This document shows positions 50,905 through 63,945 of a stretch of 64,000 nt of DNA, one piece after another; position 1 is the first letter of the stretch; each line of letters opens with the position of its first letter. The DNA lies in contig OZ176052.1 of the NCBI GenBank assembly GCA_964247055.1, positions 1,612,001 to 1,676,000 of the forward strand, written 5' to 3'. The stretch comes from Paragordius varius (lineage: Eukaryota; Nematomorpha). The translations under genes and the position numbers were made by a program. The notes beneath the pieces are model-generated. The model made no database searches. It worked only from the letters and a program-made list of their open reading frames with translations, and was not told where the DNA came from.

Positions 50905-53083
50905 CCGACAAATATTGCATAGTTGTGTGACTCATATCTTAAAGAAATTATTTAAGGCAATAAAATCATATTTAGGGCTACATTCGGTACGGGGGCTGCG
51001 CCAATACCACTGCTATAGATGTTACAAAACTGTAAATATGAAATTTTGTATGATATATTAAGCATTTTAGGTTCCAGGATAAAAATTACCCTAAAATCTA
51101 TTTATAATATAAATATTTAAAGCAGTGAAATTTGTGATTATGTCAAAATCTAATAGTGACCATAATATTTTTTTTGAAACGTGACTCAATTTGATATAAT
51201 TTTTGACATACTTAGCCGATCGCTTAAATTTCATCAAAACAAAATGCCTAAAAGCAAAAAAAGTTCGTAAGCTATTGTCAAAATATTTTAAATTCCACAT
51301 TGAACGTAAAAAATATTATGCTAAATTATATTTCATAGAAAATCTATCGAGATTTTATGGTGCAATTATTTTTGGACCAAATTTGGTATTAACAACTTTT
51401 GGTGTAGCTTTACCTTCTATACCATTTTTAGTAAATAGCGATGACATTTAGTCTAGTGCTTTTTCGCGAAAAATACATGATGGTGCCTAAACTTTTTCTG
51501 GAAACGTTGAAACTCTGTAAAATGGAAGATTATTCACTTCTTTTAAAATGCGCCGACTATAGTCGATCCACTTTCTTAATTGTACCCCATTAAGCCTTAC
51601 ACTTGTGAAAATAAGGTTGAAAAAGATAAGTCCATGAAAATAATGTCTTTAAGATCTGGAAAACGTGTGAGCCCATTCAAACTCAGTCTTGGAAAATTTT
51701 TATTTAATTATATATAAATGCCCAGACTATCACCTTTTATAACCCATCAACTCCACCCTGTCTGAACAAAGGGATTTTTAAAAATAAAGTCTCCAAGAAT
51801 CATGTCTGTTGGACAATATTCTGAAAAACGTGCAATCAAAATTAACTTTTTTACTAATGTGTCTAACATATTCGGCCACTTTAATTTTTATCCGCTCCCC
51901 CATAAATAACATTTTTTCCAATATAATATAAATCTCAAAATGAAGCAATTTTGCCTAGGTTAATAGATTATAACAAGACAATAATGTTATAGATATTCCC
52001 TATATAAAGCTTAAATTATAAGCAGAGCGCTTTTTCAAATTACAGGCCGGTTAGAGCGCCATCCTATGTCGAATAGACCACCATATAAAAATAACGGTAT
52101 TTGAAAGCTATATAAACCTATGAATTCAATTTAAGGATAAAAATTTACGCTTCTTAATATAGTCGTTGGATAGGGCTCTACCCTTTCTAAAATACGCCAC
52201 CCTATAAAATAACGAGGATTCAAAGCTGACTTTTAGAAAACATGGGGTCCATATGGATTAAAAGTAATTTAATTATTTCTGATTTAAAGGAAAAAATTTA
52301 AGTTATAAGTGCTTTTTCAACCATGGCTATAGCCCACTATCTTAAAATTATACGCCTTCAAACATATATATCGTTTTAAATTGTTTTATTATCTTGTCTG
52401 AACTATTATTTTGCTAAGATTAAGTTTATATATAAACCTAATGCAGTTCATGAGTAAAAGGAATCTCTGTCGATTCGATTACAATTTTTTGTTTAAAAAA
52501 AGGTTGTTGATGATTATGTATATTTTGTAAATTGCCATTTTTTATGGACACTTCATAAAAATTAATTAACCATCTATCTAAATATATATCTATATCATAA
52601 CCTCTATAATTATATATATATATATATATATGTGATAATTATTATCAATAATATAATTGAATATTAAGCAACAATCATATTATAAACTTCATTTTCAAAT
52701 TACATATTCTAAATTTATTTTATCATCACTAATATCACTATTTAAACTTTAATCATGACTTTCTGGATTAGAAAGATGAGAAATGGCAAAAGAAAAGCGA
52801 ATGGAAAAGGTTTTAAATTTTTTGTTATTTTAACAAAGCTAAAGAAAGGGTTATTCTAATTTCACGATTGTAATTATAGTTATGTAATTTACCTATTTAA
52901 TAATTTTTTAACGTAATACAGTAACAAGCCATGATGTATACAGTTTGAGTAAAAGATGCATTGCTAGTTTTTATTAATTGCCAGATAATATGTCAATAGC
53001 AAAAAGAAATATTATTAGGATAATGTGATTCGCTTTTCACAGATATTAACCAATAATAAAGCTTTTTGCTATTTCGTCTGACA
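50905..53083 (+). repeat. Unclassified repeat R, right copy
   Basis: Reverse complement of 1-2050. The outer end is near 53080 (GCTATTTCGTCTG), the inner end near 50905 (ACCGACAAATATTGCA). It holds diverged internal repeats of about 155-180 bp, for example GGAAAACGTGTGAGCCCATT at 51659 and GCGCCATCCTATGTCGAATA at 52057, related to the satellite at 57630-59620. No convincing gene. Confidence 0.8.
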
Positions 53084-53595
53084 ACAAAAAACTGGCAACT
53101 TTCGTTAACTCATATGGCATAATTCGTTTTATGAATCTTTAGATTCGTTTATGCAAAAAAACTAAACATTTTACTTGCCTAAGTTTTTCCCTACTAACGA
53201 TTTAATAAACCCAAAATGGCTGTTTACACATTTTAGCTTAAAGATATTACAGAACTAGTAAAAACTTTAACGTTGCCTAAAAAGTAATTGCTAGGCAAAA
53301 ACCGGATAACAAAATAATTATTTATTCCTTCAAACAAAATTTATATTTTAAAATTGAAATTAAATCACTAAATTGAATTGTGAGGACTTATCTTTGTTTC
53401 AATAAGTTTTTATATGATTTAGATATTATCCCTAAAAAACTTTTTACCAATTTTCAACTATTTATTATAAAAACATAATAATTTTACTGCTAATTACTAT
53501 AAGGACTAGGTTAATGGTAAAACATTTTAGAATGCAACAATCAAATAGGTTATACTTTTATTGAAATTTTTTATTTATATCAACATCGTACATTA
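53084..53595. other. Spacer upstream of the RVxF-module gene
   Basis: AT-rich; no repeat family or coding frame recognised. Must hold the promoter of the following gene. Confidence 0.5.
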
Positions 53596-55077
53596 ATGAA
53601 AAATATTTTTGCTAATTGGATTCGAAAGAACGATTATAAAGAAAGAAGAGTTATTGGACAAGGTTATTTATTATGTTTTAAACCCCAAATTTTTATAAGA
53701 TATTCCATAATTTAAAATATAAAATTTATCAATTTTAACGGACATGATGATGTTTTTAAATAAAATCCTTTAGACAAGTTGAATGTAAAATTAGTTAGTT
53801 ATTTTCTTTTTTAGCGTAAAATCAACATATATAATTGGTCTAAATTTATTGTGTTTAAGAAGAGAAGTTTTTAAAACAAACTAGTCTAAGGTTTATACTA
53901 ACGTCATAGGCTACTGTAATTGATTTTCGGTCTATGGAAAGTTTTTTAAATAAAATATAATTATTAATTTGTAGATTTGAAGAAGTGGTGGCATCGTGTA
54001 TTCGCTTGTTTTGGAAAAGCGGAAGAGAAGGACGCTTTGATTGGTAAGTAAATTAGTATTTTGCTTGAACCATATTAAAGTTTATATTTTTCAAGGGCAA
54101 GAGCCAAGAGATAACTAAAATTTTAAATGGTGATGATTTTTGATGAAACTTACATTTGATTTTAATATTTATGTGTACATAATATCACTATCATTAATCG
54201 AAATAAAAGTATGTTACTCTCGGCTTGAAGATCCTTATTTAGCTATATAGATTAATTTTTTAAAAATAAATTAATATGGTAATTTTTATTATAAAACCAA
54301 TTTTTCTGTGCATAAATTAGTTGTTTGTCCGCCTGGTAAGCCTGATGCGTTTCAAAAGAAATCCAACATCAAGGGCCGACACGGATTCAAAAATGGTATT
54401 TATTTAATAAAATATATTTTGTTTAAACTTATAGCGATAAAAAATGTAATCTAGATACTATTTGAGCCCATTTAAATAAGTATCAACATCAAATAACGTA
54501 AATATTTTATTAGAACCAAATATCCCAAAAAGAGTGGTTTTCAATGAAGACGTTGAATATTTCCGTTGGACCCCGACTTCCCCTGTCGGAGAACTGTTCT
54601 ATCCAGAACCTAGTTGGGCAGAAATAAATGTGATAGAAAGCGATAATTCCTTCGATGAAGATTGTACTTCGCCTGAATCAATCGGTAAAATAAATATTTC
54701 GAAACATTTTTACAACACTGAGATAAATGCAAAAAGCAATTATCATAAAATAATATCTTAATCGATAATGTTACAAATTTATTTAATTGTGTGTAGAAAA
54801 AACTGTTCCGAAAAAAACAGTAAGATTCAATGACAAACCACAGTATTTTACAAGGACCCCTTCACCTTGTGAGGAACCATTTCCAGAATCAGGCTTACCA
54901 GGAATAGATTTGGTGGAATGCAAGGGTTGTACATGCGATTATGAATCTGTGATGACTGATTGTGTTATTCGAGAAACATACAGTAAGTTTTAAATAACAC
55001 TTTTACATTAACAATATAATTAAATTTTTTTTATTTTTTGATGTTTAGGGGTCTTTTATTTGGAGACCCGTGTATGA
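53596..55077 (+). CDS. Unrecognised 198-residue protein with duplicated RVxF-type module
   Basis: Six predicted exons: 53596-53662, 53975-54043, 54321-54395, 54514-54684, 54797-54982, 55049-55077. Every internal exon starts and ends in phase 1. The N-terminus MKNIFANWIRKNDYKERRVI and LKKWWHRVFACFGK are basic and aromatic. Exons 4 and 5 encode two related modules: PKRVVFNEDVEYFRWTP then PVGELFYPE (residues 75-99) and PKKTVRFNDKPQYFTRTP then PCEEPFPE (132-158). Both fit the protein phosphatase 1 docking consensus [RK]x(0,1)[VI]xF at residues 77-80 and 134-138, and both continue with Asn, a Tyr-Phe pair and Thr-Pro. In copy 1 an Arg-Trp pair follows, recalling the RVxF-PhiPhi-R-W string of PPP1R15-type PP1 subunits. 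A PP1 regulator is an inference; short RVxF matches are common by chance. The short final exon and the start are provisional. Confidence 0.7.
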
Positions 55078-55079
55078 CG

Positions 55080-56900
55080 TTGGCTGGAATGAATCTAAAA
55101 CTATCAATCACACACTATATACATATTTTATATATTATCCATTTTTATATATAATATATTCTATTTTTACATTCCATATATTCATATTTTTTTCTTCTTC
55201 TTATTCTACGAAATACATTCCTTTACATCAAACCTCAACTCAACTTACCTTACACATACACACCCACACACATCACATGTCCTATTTACTTTTTGGACAT
55301 CATACTATTTTATATTTTACCCATCCTTACATTGCATCAACATACATATCTTCCATTCTCTATCCTTACAAATTCACCCAAGATTTATTTTCATCATACT
55401 ACACTCACCTTACATACAAACATCACCTATATTCTATCTATTTTTGGATGCTAACTTTTATTCTGTATTTAAATTATTTTTTTATTTTATTAAAAATATA
55501 TTCCCTTATTTTAATCCTTACAAAATCACTTAACATTAATCATCACACCTCTCTACCTTATATAAACATCTTCAAACTCACCATTCATCACATATTCTAG
55601 TTTTTGGATACTTTTTTATATTTTATTTGATATATATCCTCTTGAATTACATCAACATACATCTCTTTCCACCATCCCACCTCATCTTACTTACCTTACA
55701 TACAACAAACTCATCTCATCTATCCATCATTTTTTGGATACTATATTTTTATTTTTATACCATAAATAGAATTATTTTTTATTTTGATTAAATTTTATTC
55801 CTATATTACCTTATATATTACATCAACACATGTTATACGAAATCCCTCTCATCACACTCTCACCTTACAACTCATTCCCACATATCACATCACCTCTCTC
55901 CAATATGCATTGTTTCACCATATCTTTATATTGAATTAATATTTTTTAATTTTACATACCTATCTTAACAAATTCACCTACCATTTACCATTACATCGCA
56001 CCTCACCTACATCATCAAAAATCTCATTTTTGGATACTTTTTATTATATATTAATATATTTTTACTTTATATTCCTCATTTAATATTCCCATATTCCCTT
56101 GCTTTACAACCCTATCTTTACAAAATCACCTCACCTCACATATACATCATCAAACTCATCAAATCTCATTTTTGGATACTTTCGAACATATATGATATAT
56201 TTTTATTTTATATTCCCATATCCTTACGATATACCAAACATTTATCATCACACCTCACCTTACAATTACATCCTCAAACTTATATCAAATCTCATTTTTG
56301 GACACTTTTTACCATATATGAATATATTTTTACTTCAAATCTTATCCTTACGATATACCTAACATCTATCATCACACCTCATCTTACAATTACATCCTCA
56401 AACTTATATCAAATCTCATTTTTGGATGCTTTTTATTATATATGAATATATTTCTTTATATTCCCATATCCTTACAATATACCTATTTATCATCACACCT
56501 TACATATACATCATCAAACTCATCAAATCTCATTAAATACTTTTTATTATATATGAATATATTTTTACTTCAAATTCCCATATTCCCTTACATTACATCC
56601 CTATCTTTACAAAACCTCTATCATTTACCGCATTAAACATCACCTTACATCTCACACACTCATTACATCATCACCTCTCCTATTTACTTTTTTAGCATTT
56701 TCATTTTTTATATTTGATATTTTTTATTTTATTAAATTATATTCCCATATTCTCTTACATTACATCAACACATCTTTAAACTCACTCTTCCTACCTACAA
56801 AACTCCTAACATTCATCATCACACCTCACCTTACATATACATTGTCAAACTCAACACATCTCTGATTTTTATTTTCACACAACTTACATTAACGAACCCT
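55080..56900. repeat. G-poor diverged satellite, unit about 124 bp
   Basis: Repeating blocks contain TCATTTTTGGATACTTTTTA (about 55600, 55735, 56030, 56170, 56290, 56418), ATATCCTTACAATATACC and CATCACACCTCACCTTACA. The last well-kept units are spaced about 123, 124 and 116 bp. Guanine is almost absent from the + strand apart from the TTTTTGG word, so open frames on + are artefacts of few stop codons. It follows the RVxF-module gene directly and may form part of its 3' UTR or terminator region. Confidence 0.75.
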
Positions 56901-57629
56901 ATAAACAAAATGTTTTACCCTATCTTTTATTATAATGTTTTTTAAATATGTATTAGTTAATGATTTTGTTACATAATATTGTAAATAAATTGTTTTGATT
57001 TTGTTATAATTAAATTTATATGATATAATCAGTTTTGGATGTCTATCAAACATCGAGTCACTTTAAATACGGAACTGAGTTTGGGGTGCAATTAGTTTGA
57101 AATTTCTTTTGTTTAAAATAAATTCTAATAAAATTACAATACTATATATATCTTGATTCAAACCGAAACCGTTTATACAGAACCGGCGCTGTTAGCTTTT
57201 TTAAAAAGCGTATTAGTACCGATAACCACGGTATCGTTCTTTGAGATATTTTAAATTTATTATTGTTTAACACCTTTTGTAATTTAATATTTGAGTTAGG
57301 AAAGTGTTTTCATGTCCATATTTTAAAAGTAAATTGAAGAGGTGAATATTCTTTATTACTCTTGAAATAGATATCTATAGGTTAACACATCTCAATTTAA
57401 ACAACGTAAAGAAAAATAGTTGAAATACAAAGAATTATACAAAGTTTATTAATTAAAATTGGTATTCCCAATAATGAAAAATATGTCAAAAAAGGAAATG
57501 TCAATTCCAAATGAAAAACTACGTAGCAATAATTAATTTTATCACAACGAAAGACATCTATCTTAATGAGAGTGTGGTGTCAAAAAATGAAACCCAATTA
57601 TTTTTAACAAAAATAATGGAACCAGAATT
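56901..57629. other. Unassigned spacer
   Basis: AT-rich sequence without recognised genes or repeats. Confidence 0.5.
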
Positions 57630-59620
57630 AAATATAAAAGCGGCTTCCCGAATCATTTGATCAAGAACCGTTTTTATGTCTAAATGCAACTGCCCCCGGA
57701 ATCGAAAAAGTTTCCAATTCAATCTCAAAACATCAGTCCATTTATTGTTTTAAATGCATATTCTCACTGAGTCATATAAAATGATTATGAGAATCTATTA
57801 TTTATAAAAAATGGAAAATGCTGGATTTGTGATCTGTTTCCGGAAAACCGGAAGACCCATTCAAATCCAAATGTCGAAAAAATATAATCATTATTGAATG
57901 CCCCCACAATAGCTTCGTCCTTTTTTTGAATTAGGCCCCCAGTTCGGGTCCACCCCGTATAAAAAACGGGTTTTAAAACACAAGTCCACAAAAATCGTGT
58001 CTTTGACACAATTTTCCGGAAAACGTGTTGGAACCATTCAATTTCAAATATGATTTATTTTTGCTTATTTTCGATTGCGCCGAACATAGTCGGCTCGCTT
58101 TTTTAATTTAGGCCCTCTTTTTACCCGCTCCTCCCATAAAATGCCATTTTTTTCTAAAATTTGTCCACAAAAATAATTTTTTGAATCTATTTGTCGCCCA
58201 AGGAATGAGAATTCAATGAGGATTCCACGTATTCCCTTTTAAAAGGGTAAAATTTTAGTCTTGCATTTTTTTTATATTGGCTTCTGGGTAGGGACATTCC
58301 GCTAAAAACTGCCCCGTCATATTAGCGTGCCTTTGGGGCTAAATTTCAGAAAACCTATCACGCCATATGAGTTCAGTCCGTGCTTAAAATATTACCCGTA
58401 ACAAGGCAAAAATTTAGGTCGTGCGGATTAAAACTAGCCGTTAATTAATCCCTTCACGCCCTGAAATCTGCGCCACCATAGAATGATTTTTTAGTTTTGA
58501 AGAAATTTTTACAAAAACTGAGGGCATATGGAATCAATCATGATTTTTGGTATTCTTCGTAAAAAGGCAAAAATTGTAATCAAGCGCTTTTTATGTATCA
58601 GCCTCTGGGTAGGCTACCGCCTAAAACCGCGCCACCATATCGAGGCGTTTAGGAGTTAATATTCAGAAAACTTATTAGGCCATATAAATTTAATATGGAC
58701 TACCCCTAAAAAGGCAAAAATTTAAGTCGAGCGGTTTTTTTAATTTGGCTTAAATTAAGCCCTTTACTCCCTAAAAATGCGCTATCATTGAATTATTTAG
58801 TTTTGAAGCCATTCTTCCAAAAACTATCAAGAACACATGGAATGAATGAAGATTCCAGGTATTCCCCTATAAAATTAAAAAAATTTATCCAACGTCTTTT
58901 TTACATTGTCTCTGGGTAGAGACTACCCGCCAACAATTGCGCCACCATATCAATACATTACTTTGGAACCGAATTTTAGAAAACTAGACTATGTCAGTAC
59001 AAAAAGGTCCTAAAATATTTTCCACAAATACAAATATTTTAGTATAGAACGCTTTTTTAAAGCCGCTATGTAAAGTTTTACGTCCTGAAAAATGCGCCCC
59101 ATAGAATAATTTAGTTTTGAAGCAATATTACAAAGAACTTATGGGAACTTATGGGAACATATGGAATCCATGATAATTCCAGAAATTCCAAAAATTTTGT
59201 TCAACCCTTTTTTATACCTGCCCCTGGGTACAGAGCTACCCGCCAAGACTGCGCCACTATATAAAAATGCGTTATTTTGGAGCTAATTTACAGAAATTTT
59301 ATGAAGCCATATGAGCTCATTAAAAGCTTGAATACTTGTATCTAGGTAAAAAGGTCAGGCGTGTTTTTATTAGCCGTTAATTTGGGGAATTTATACCATA
59401 AAAATAGGCCATCATATAACGATTATTTAGTGTTTAAAATACCCATGAGACGATGGTATCAAAGATATTTCAATATTTGCCCTATAAAAGCCTGGAATTT
59501 AATTCAGCGTTTTTTCTACATAGGTCTATGGGTATAGGCAGGGGTCTACCGGTTTAAAACTCGCCATACAAAAATGACGTGGTTTTGGAGCTAATTTTCA
59601 CTTAAGAAGCCATACGTGTC
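57630..59620. repeat. Satellite of about 310-bp units related to repeat R
   Basis: The word CTGGGTAG (or a variant) followed by CCGCC...GCGCCACCATAT recurs near 58283, 58603, 58912, 59224 and 59530, spaced 306-320 bp. Each unit contains a second half with TGCGCCACCATAGAAT and TTAGTTTTGAAG, so it is a dimer of two diverged halves of about 155 bp. The first part (57630-58260) holds a different 180-bp unit around CCGGAAAACGTGTTGG. Both word sets also occur inside the R copies at 1-2050 and 50905-53083. Confidence 0.7.
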
Positions 59621-60041
59621 CAGTTAAACACATTTCTTTGAAACTTGCATAATATCTTTCTTTCCTTTTAAAAGACCACAAATGATTTACTTTTTATATC
59701 CCTTGATCCCAGCTGTGTAAAGACAATTTCATTTTAAAACTTTTAACCATGATTTCGTAAAACAAAAATCTTAAAATAAATCCTATGATAGTTGAAAATT
59801 AACATTAATAAGGGACAGTTTAAATATGGTCAATTTTGAGTAAACAATATTTGAGCCCATGCAAAAACCCGTAAACGAATATGTAAAGACATCCATTTTA
59901 TTTAATGTGTTTTTTTTATCTCCATTACCTCTATTTATTGCAAATTATTAAGAATGATTTTTGGTGAGACTACATCACAGGGAAGCGTGACAGGGCCAGC
60001 TAGTATTATTATAAAAATTAGATAGGGAATTTTTATGTTTA
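59621..60041. other. Unassigned spacer
   Basis: No gene or repeat family recognised between the satellite and composite repeat copy B. Confidence 0.45.
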
Positions 60042-61160
60042 AAAAAATTATTGATGCTTTTAGGATTTCAGTTCACTCATAAGTTGGACGCCCTTGTCCG
60101 AAAACTTTCTTTCATTTGTCGCTAAAGATCCATTTGATTTATAAGTATTTTAATTCATTAAATAGATTTTATAAATTTACAGTCCTAAACACTGTTCAAA
60201 CTACGTGCCAAGGTGTAGCGTGAGTTGTAATTCATTTATGTTAGCTATTCCATGTTAATACTAATTTACTCTAAGTGTGATAGTATGTCTCTCGCCATAT
60301 ATATTTGAAAAATATTTAAATTAATGAGGTATTTTAACTTTCAGTGTATTACTATTTTAATAATTTTTAACTTTTAAACTATTAATATTTTAAATTATAT
60401 GCAAATACATAATAATGTTCTTCTGACGCTTTTTTTGACAGTACGATAGAGTTTTGGTCTTCTGATTGCTTATGATTGGAATCATTTAGGTTATTACTAG
60501 GTCAGATGAAATAAAGGTAACCGTTAAAATTTTTTGAATAGTTTCAAGAATTATATTATAATTAATGAAAATTACATATAATTTTATATTTTGGCCATTA
60601 ACTCAACTTATTTTGTTTGGTTAAATTAACGTTCAGATCTAACCCTACTCTCCTCGCCAAGATCAAATCTAATAGATATTACAGTAAAAATTTATGCAAA
60701 GACATCAGATGTAGCTCGCATTTCTGGCGCCCGGTGCATGAATCCGTGATGGCGCCTCCTCCTAAGCTATGCTACCTCTTGAATTGAAAAATTTAAACCT
60801 TAGTCATGACCACTCTTAATGGGTAGTTTTTTATGCGTTTATTAAGTAATAACTTTTAAATACCTCTATTTTTAAAATAAAATAAAAAGTTTTAAAATCT
60901 GGCGCCCCTTAAATTATGGCCCCCGGTGTATCAGCCCCTCTTCCCCCTCTAGGTACGCCTCTGCAAAGACAAAATGTAAAAATTAAGAGACTGAGACAAA
61001 AAGAGCTGGTTACAAATATTTGTATATTAGATCTTACGGTTGTATTTATTTTTTTATTTTGACTGTGAATAAAGCCGGTTATCGTGTACAAAAAAATTCA
61101 TAAACATAATTTTAAACTGATGTAAGGTTGTTGATTCCAGTGGCGGAACTATAAATTGTG

Positions 61161-61191
<31 letters not shown>

Positions 61192-63945
61192 GTTTGCAGT
61201 ATCTTTTCACCTGACACAACGTCACTTAGATTTGTAAAGAAATATATTTAAAAATGACAATATTTATATGACTTGTCATCATGAGTCCAAAAGTTTTGCG
61301 TTACAGGTATTTTTATTTATGATAGTTAGTAACCACCCGCTCACCCTAACCACCGCCAATTCCTTAATCTTAACGTTCATTTTTAATTAAAATAATTGAA
61401 TAACTTATTAAGAATGTATTATATAATCGTGTTTTGAAATTTCGTTTTATCGATTATGCATGAGCAAATTTCTAATTATATCTTTTTTATTTATTTGATC
61501 CGCCATCTCCGCTTCAGTTGCTAGTAACGATAAATTGCTTCACCTTTTTACAGCCATCGTGCTTCTAATATAATTTTTAATTGTTTTTAAGTTTGAGAAT
61601 GAATGTTCCGCTGTAGGAACCGTAACTGGTAAAGTCAAAATCAATAATATGCTGTTACAACTTCACACTGGCTGAAACTGTTGGGTACTTAATAATTAAT
61701 AGCTTTGCCTGGCGTTGTTAATTTGAGCGATCTCATCCTTAAGCGAATTAGAAACTGTGACACATTTGAATCGGAAAATATTTACTCAAATCGTTTAGAT
61801 AATTAATTATTAAATTTTTAGCGAAATCGATAATTTCTACTTCACTCATTTTGGTTAACTTTGATGGAGGCAGAAATGAAAACATATCCGCTATGCTATA
61901 AAAACTGCCGAATGTGTTTTTTAACTTAACACATAATATTTAAAATTTTATTGAAAACATTCACTCTAAACTTATCACCTAAATTAAAAAATCTATGGTC
62001 ATCGGCAAGTTCATAAAGATGTCTTTCAATAATTTTATGTCTCTTATCACTAAAACCATGTTTAATGCCCCATTTTATTGCTGTTTCCATGGCATATTTT
62101 TTTGCGGTCATATAGTCATCTCTATATTATAATAAGTTTATATTTAAATTTTCGAGCTTTTGCTTTTATAAGGTATATATCATTAGATTTAATATTGTAG
62201 AGACTTTATGTACTTTGTCTAATATATGACATAAAAGATGCAAAGAATATAAATTAAAATTTACTTATTTTTTTAATTAACATAGAAGCTTCTTCCCGCT
62301 CATTTTCCTTAGTGTTCGTTAATGTTATATTGGTTAGCACCTTAATAATATCAAAATAACGATATTTTGTTGATAAAAGAGACGTTTACCTTCCAGCCCA
62401 ACGAGTGTGGGATTTAATTTTTTTAAAACTTAAGATTCCTGAGTATAACTTCTAAAAAAGTACCATCCTTTTATACTGTAGCCAAAAAATGTATATGTTA
62501 CCTCCAGAGTTGCCAAAAAATCGGATGCTTCTCAACAAGATTTAATAGAATCATTTATAACTAAATTTAGATTATGAGCGGCAGAATGAACAGAAACTGC
62601 CTGGGGCTGATCCTTTCGCACTCAAGATTGTACTCCATTGTAAGCTCCGCTCATAAAACTGACTCCATCCTAACCTTGGCCTATACATTTATCTAATGTG
62701 ATAAATTATAGTTTTTAAAGATTTTTTATCATATTATTTAATAATTCATATGCCATTCAATCATTACTACAAATCTGTATATAAAAAAAGTTATAATTTT
62801 GGGTCCCCGCAAAATAGAAAGGTGTCCTAAATTTGATATAAATATTAAGGGCCCCTGTTTTGCCTTGGTCCCCCGAACTATTTCCCCACACTGCTGATGT
62901 GTCCCAACAAAGATGAAACGCGTCTAACAATATGGTACGTAATAAACACTGTCCTCTTTAAAATTTTCATTTCATAAAGCCACCAATTGCCTGATAGGAA
63001 GTATTATAACTTCTAATTGTATGGTAGCCTATAAATAATGATTCCATACTATGTTGTTGTTAAAAATAGAGATGGCGTCTTTTACCTTAGGATCTATATG
63101 AGCACAACAATATATTATAATATTACTAAATTTGCTGTTGAATTGTACTAATATGTGCAAAAACATAAAATTTGATAAGATGCTTGGACAAAAACTTATT
63201 TTTATATACTTATGCCATTGATAGCACAAATATAATCAAAAATTCTATTCGAGAAATTGATGAATTTTTTCAGCGAAAACAACTTAAACTTAGACCCAAT
63301 TAAATTCCTTTGAACTGTGTTTAGCATGGAATTTTTTAAAGAATATATAAGAAATATGTGTATAGGCTACTGAGGAATCTTTTATAAATTGTATTAAAAT
63401 CAAATCCAATATCTTAATAAAGATTCTCTGCTTGTATTACTTAGATATGAACATATTCCTATGACATTGACCCAAGTGGTTAGAAATATAATTATATGTA
63501 TAATCATCTGCTCTAAGATAAAATTTCGAAATATGGCTGTTTTACTAAATAAATAAAAAATATTTACCAATTCCTAATATACTCGAATACGTATAATTCA
63601 ATAATATGGGTATTGCTATATTTCAAATGGAACTGTGGTTATCGAAAATATGGCTCTTTCACTAAATAATTACCAAAAAAAGTTTACTAGTGGCAAGTAT
63701 TCTAAATATTTTCCGATTAAAAAGAAAATAAATGATTAATTAAATGTGATGGTAAATAATAAAAAATATTATGAAAAATTATATGAAAATCAATATTTAA
63801 CTTTTACTTTTTAAAAAATTTTAACATTTACATTGCCACTAAAAAATTAAACTTTTTTGCAAAATTATTTTTTTCCAAAATTTTGAAAGAGCACATATAT
63901 TTTTCAAGGAGCCACAAGTGGCTACTGAACCACCTGTTGGATACC
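60042..63945 (-). mobile_element. Composite hAT-related repeat, copy B
   Basis: Second copy of the repeat at 47478-50816, same orientation. It is longer because about 400 bp at 60736-61137 are absent from copy A. That insert ends near 60966 with a terminus that reads CAGAGGCGTACCTAGAGGGG on the - strand, a transposon-like end. The right end on the - strand is GGGGTATCCAACAGGTGGTT CAGTAGCCAC. Confidence 0.65.
61138..62893 (-). mobile_element. Inner hAT element (TTF/ZMYM1-like), decayed, copy B
   Basis: Begins CAGTGGCGGAACTATAAATT with a long C run and ends ACTATTTCCCCACACTG. The - strand carries transposase pieces: HSAAHNLNLVINDSIKS with EASDFLATLEVTYTFFGYS near 62610-62470 (the VHCxAHRLNLV...FFxxLExLYxFF block of TTF-type hAT transposases) and KWGIKHGFSDKRHKIIERHL then DKFRVNVFNKIL near 62070-61930. 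At about 1.76 kb and without a continuous frame it is not autonomous. Confidence 0.7.

Noticed and set aside
51203-51451. 82-codon frame inside repeat R
   Set aside because: Not preserved in the left copy of the repeat and without recognisable domains.
1-53083. A giant transposon with 2-kb terminal inverted repeats carrying host genes
   Set aside because: No transposase, integrase, polymerase or capsid gene lies between the repeats, and the enclosed genes are ordinary housekeeping genes. Two separate insertions are simpler.
55070-55600. A 176-codon open frame, plus others at 56099-56362 and 56442-56636
   Set aside because: They lie in the G-poor satellite, where TAG/TGA are rare; composition is repetitive Tyr/Ile/Ser/His/Leu and follows the repeat period.
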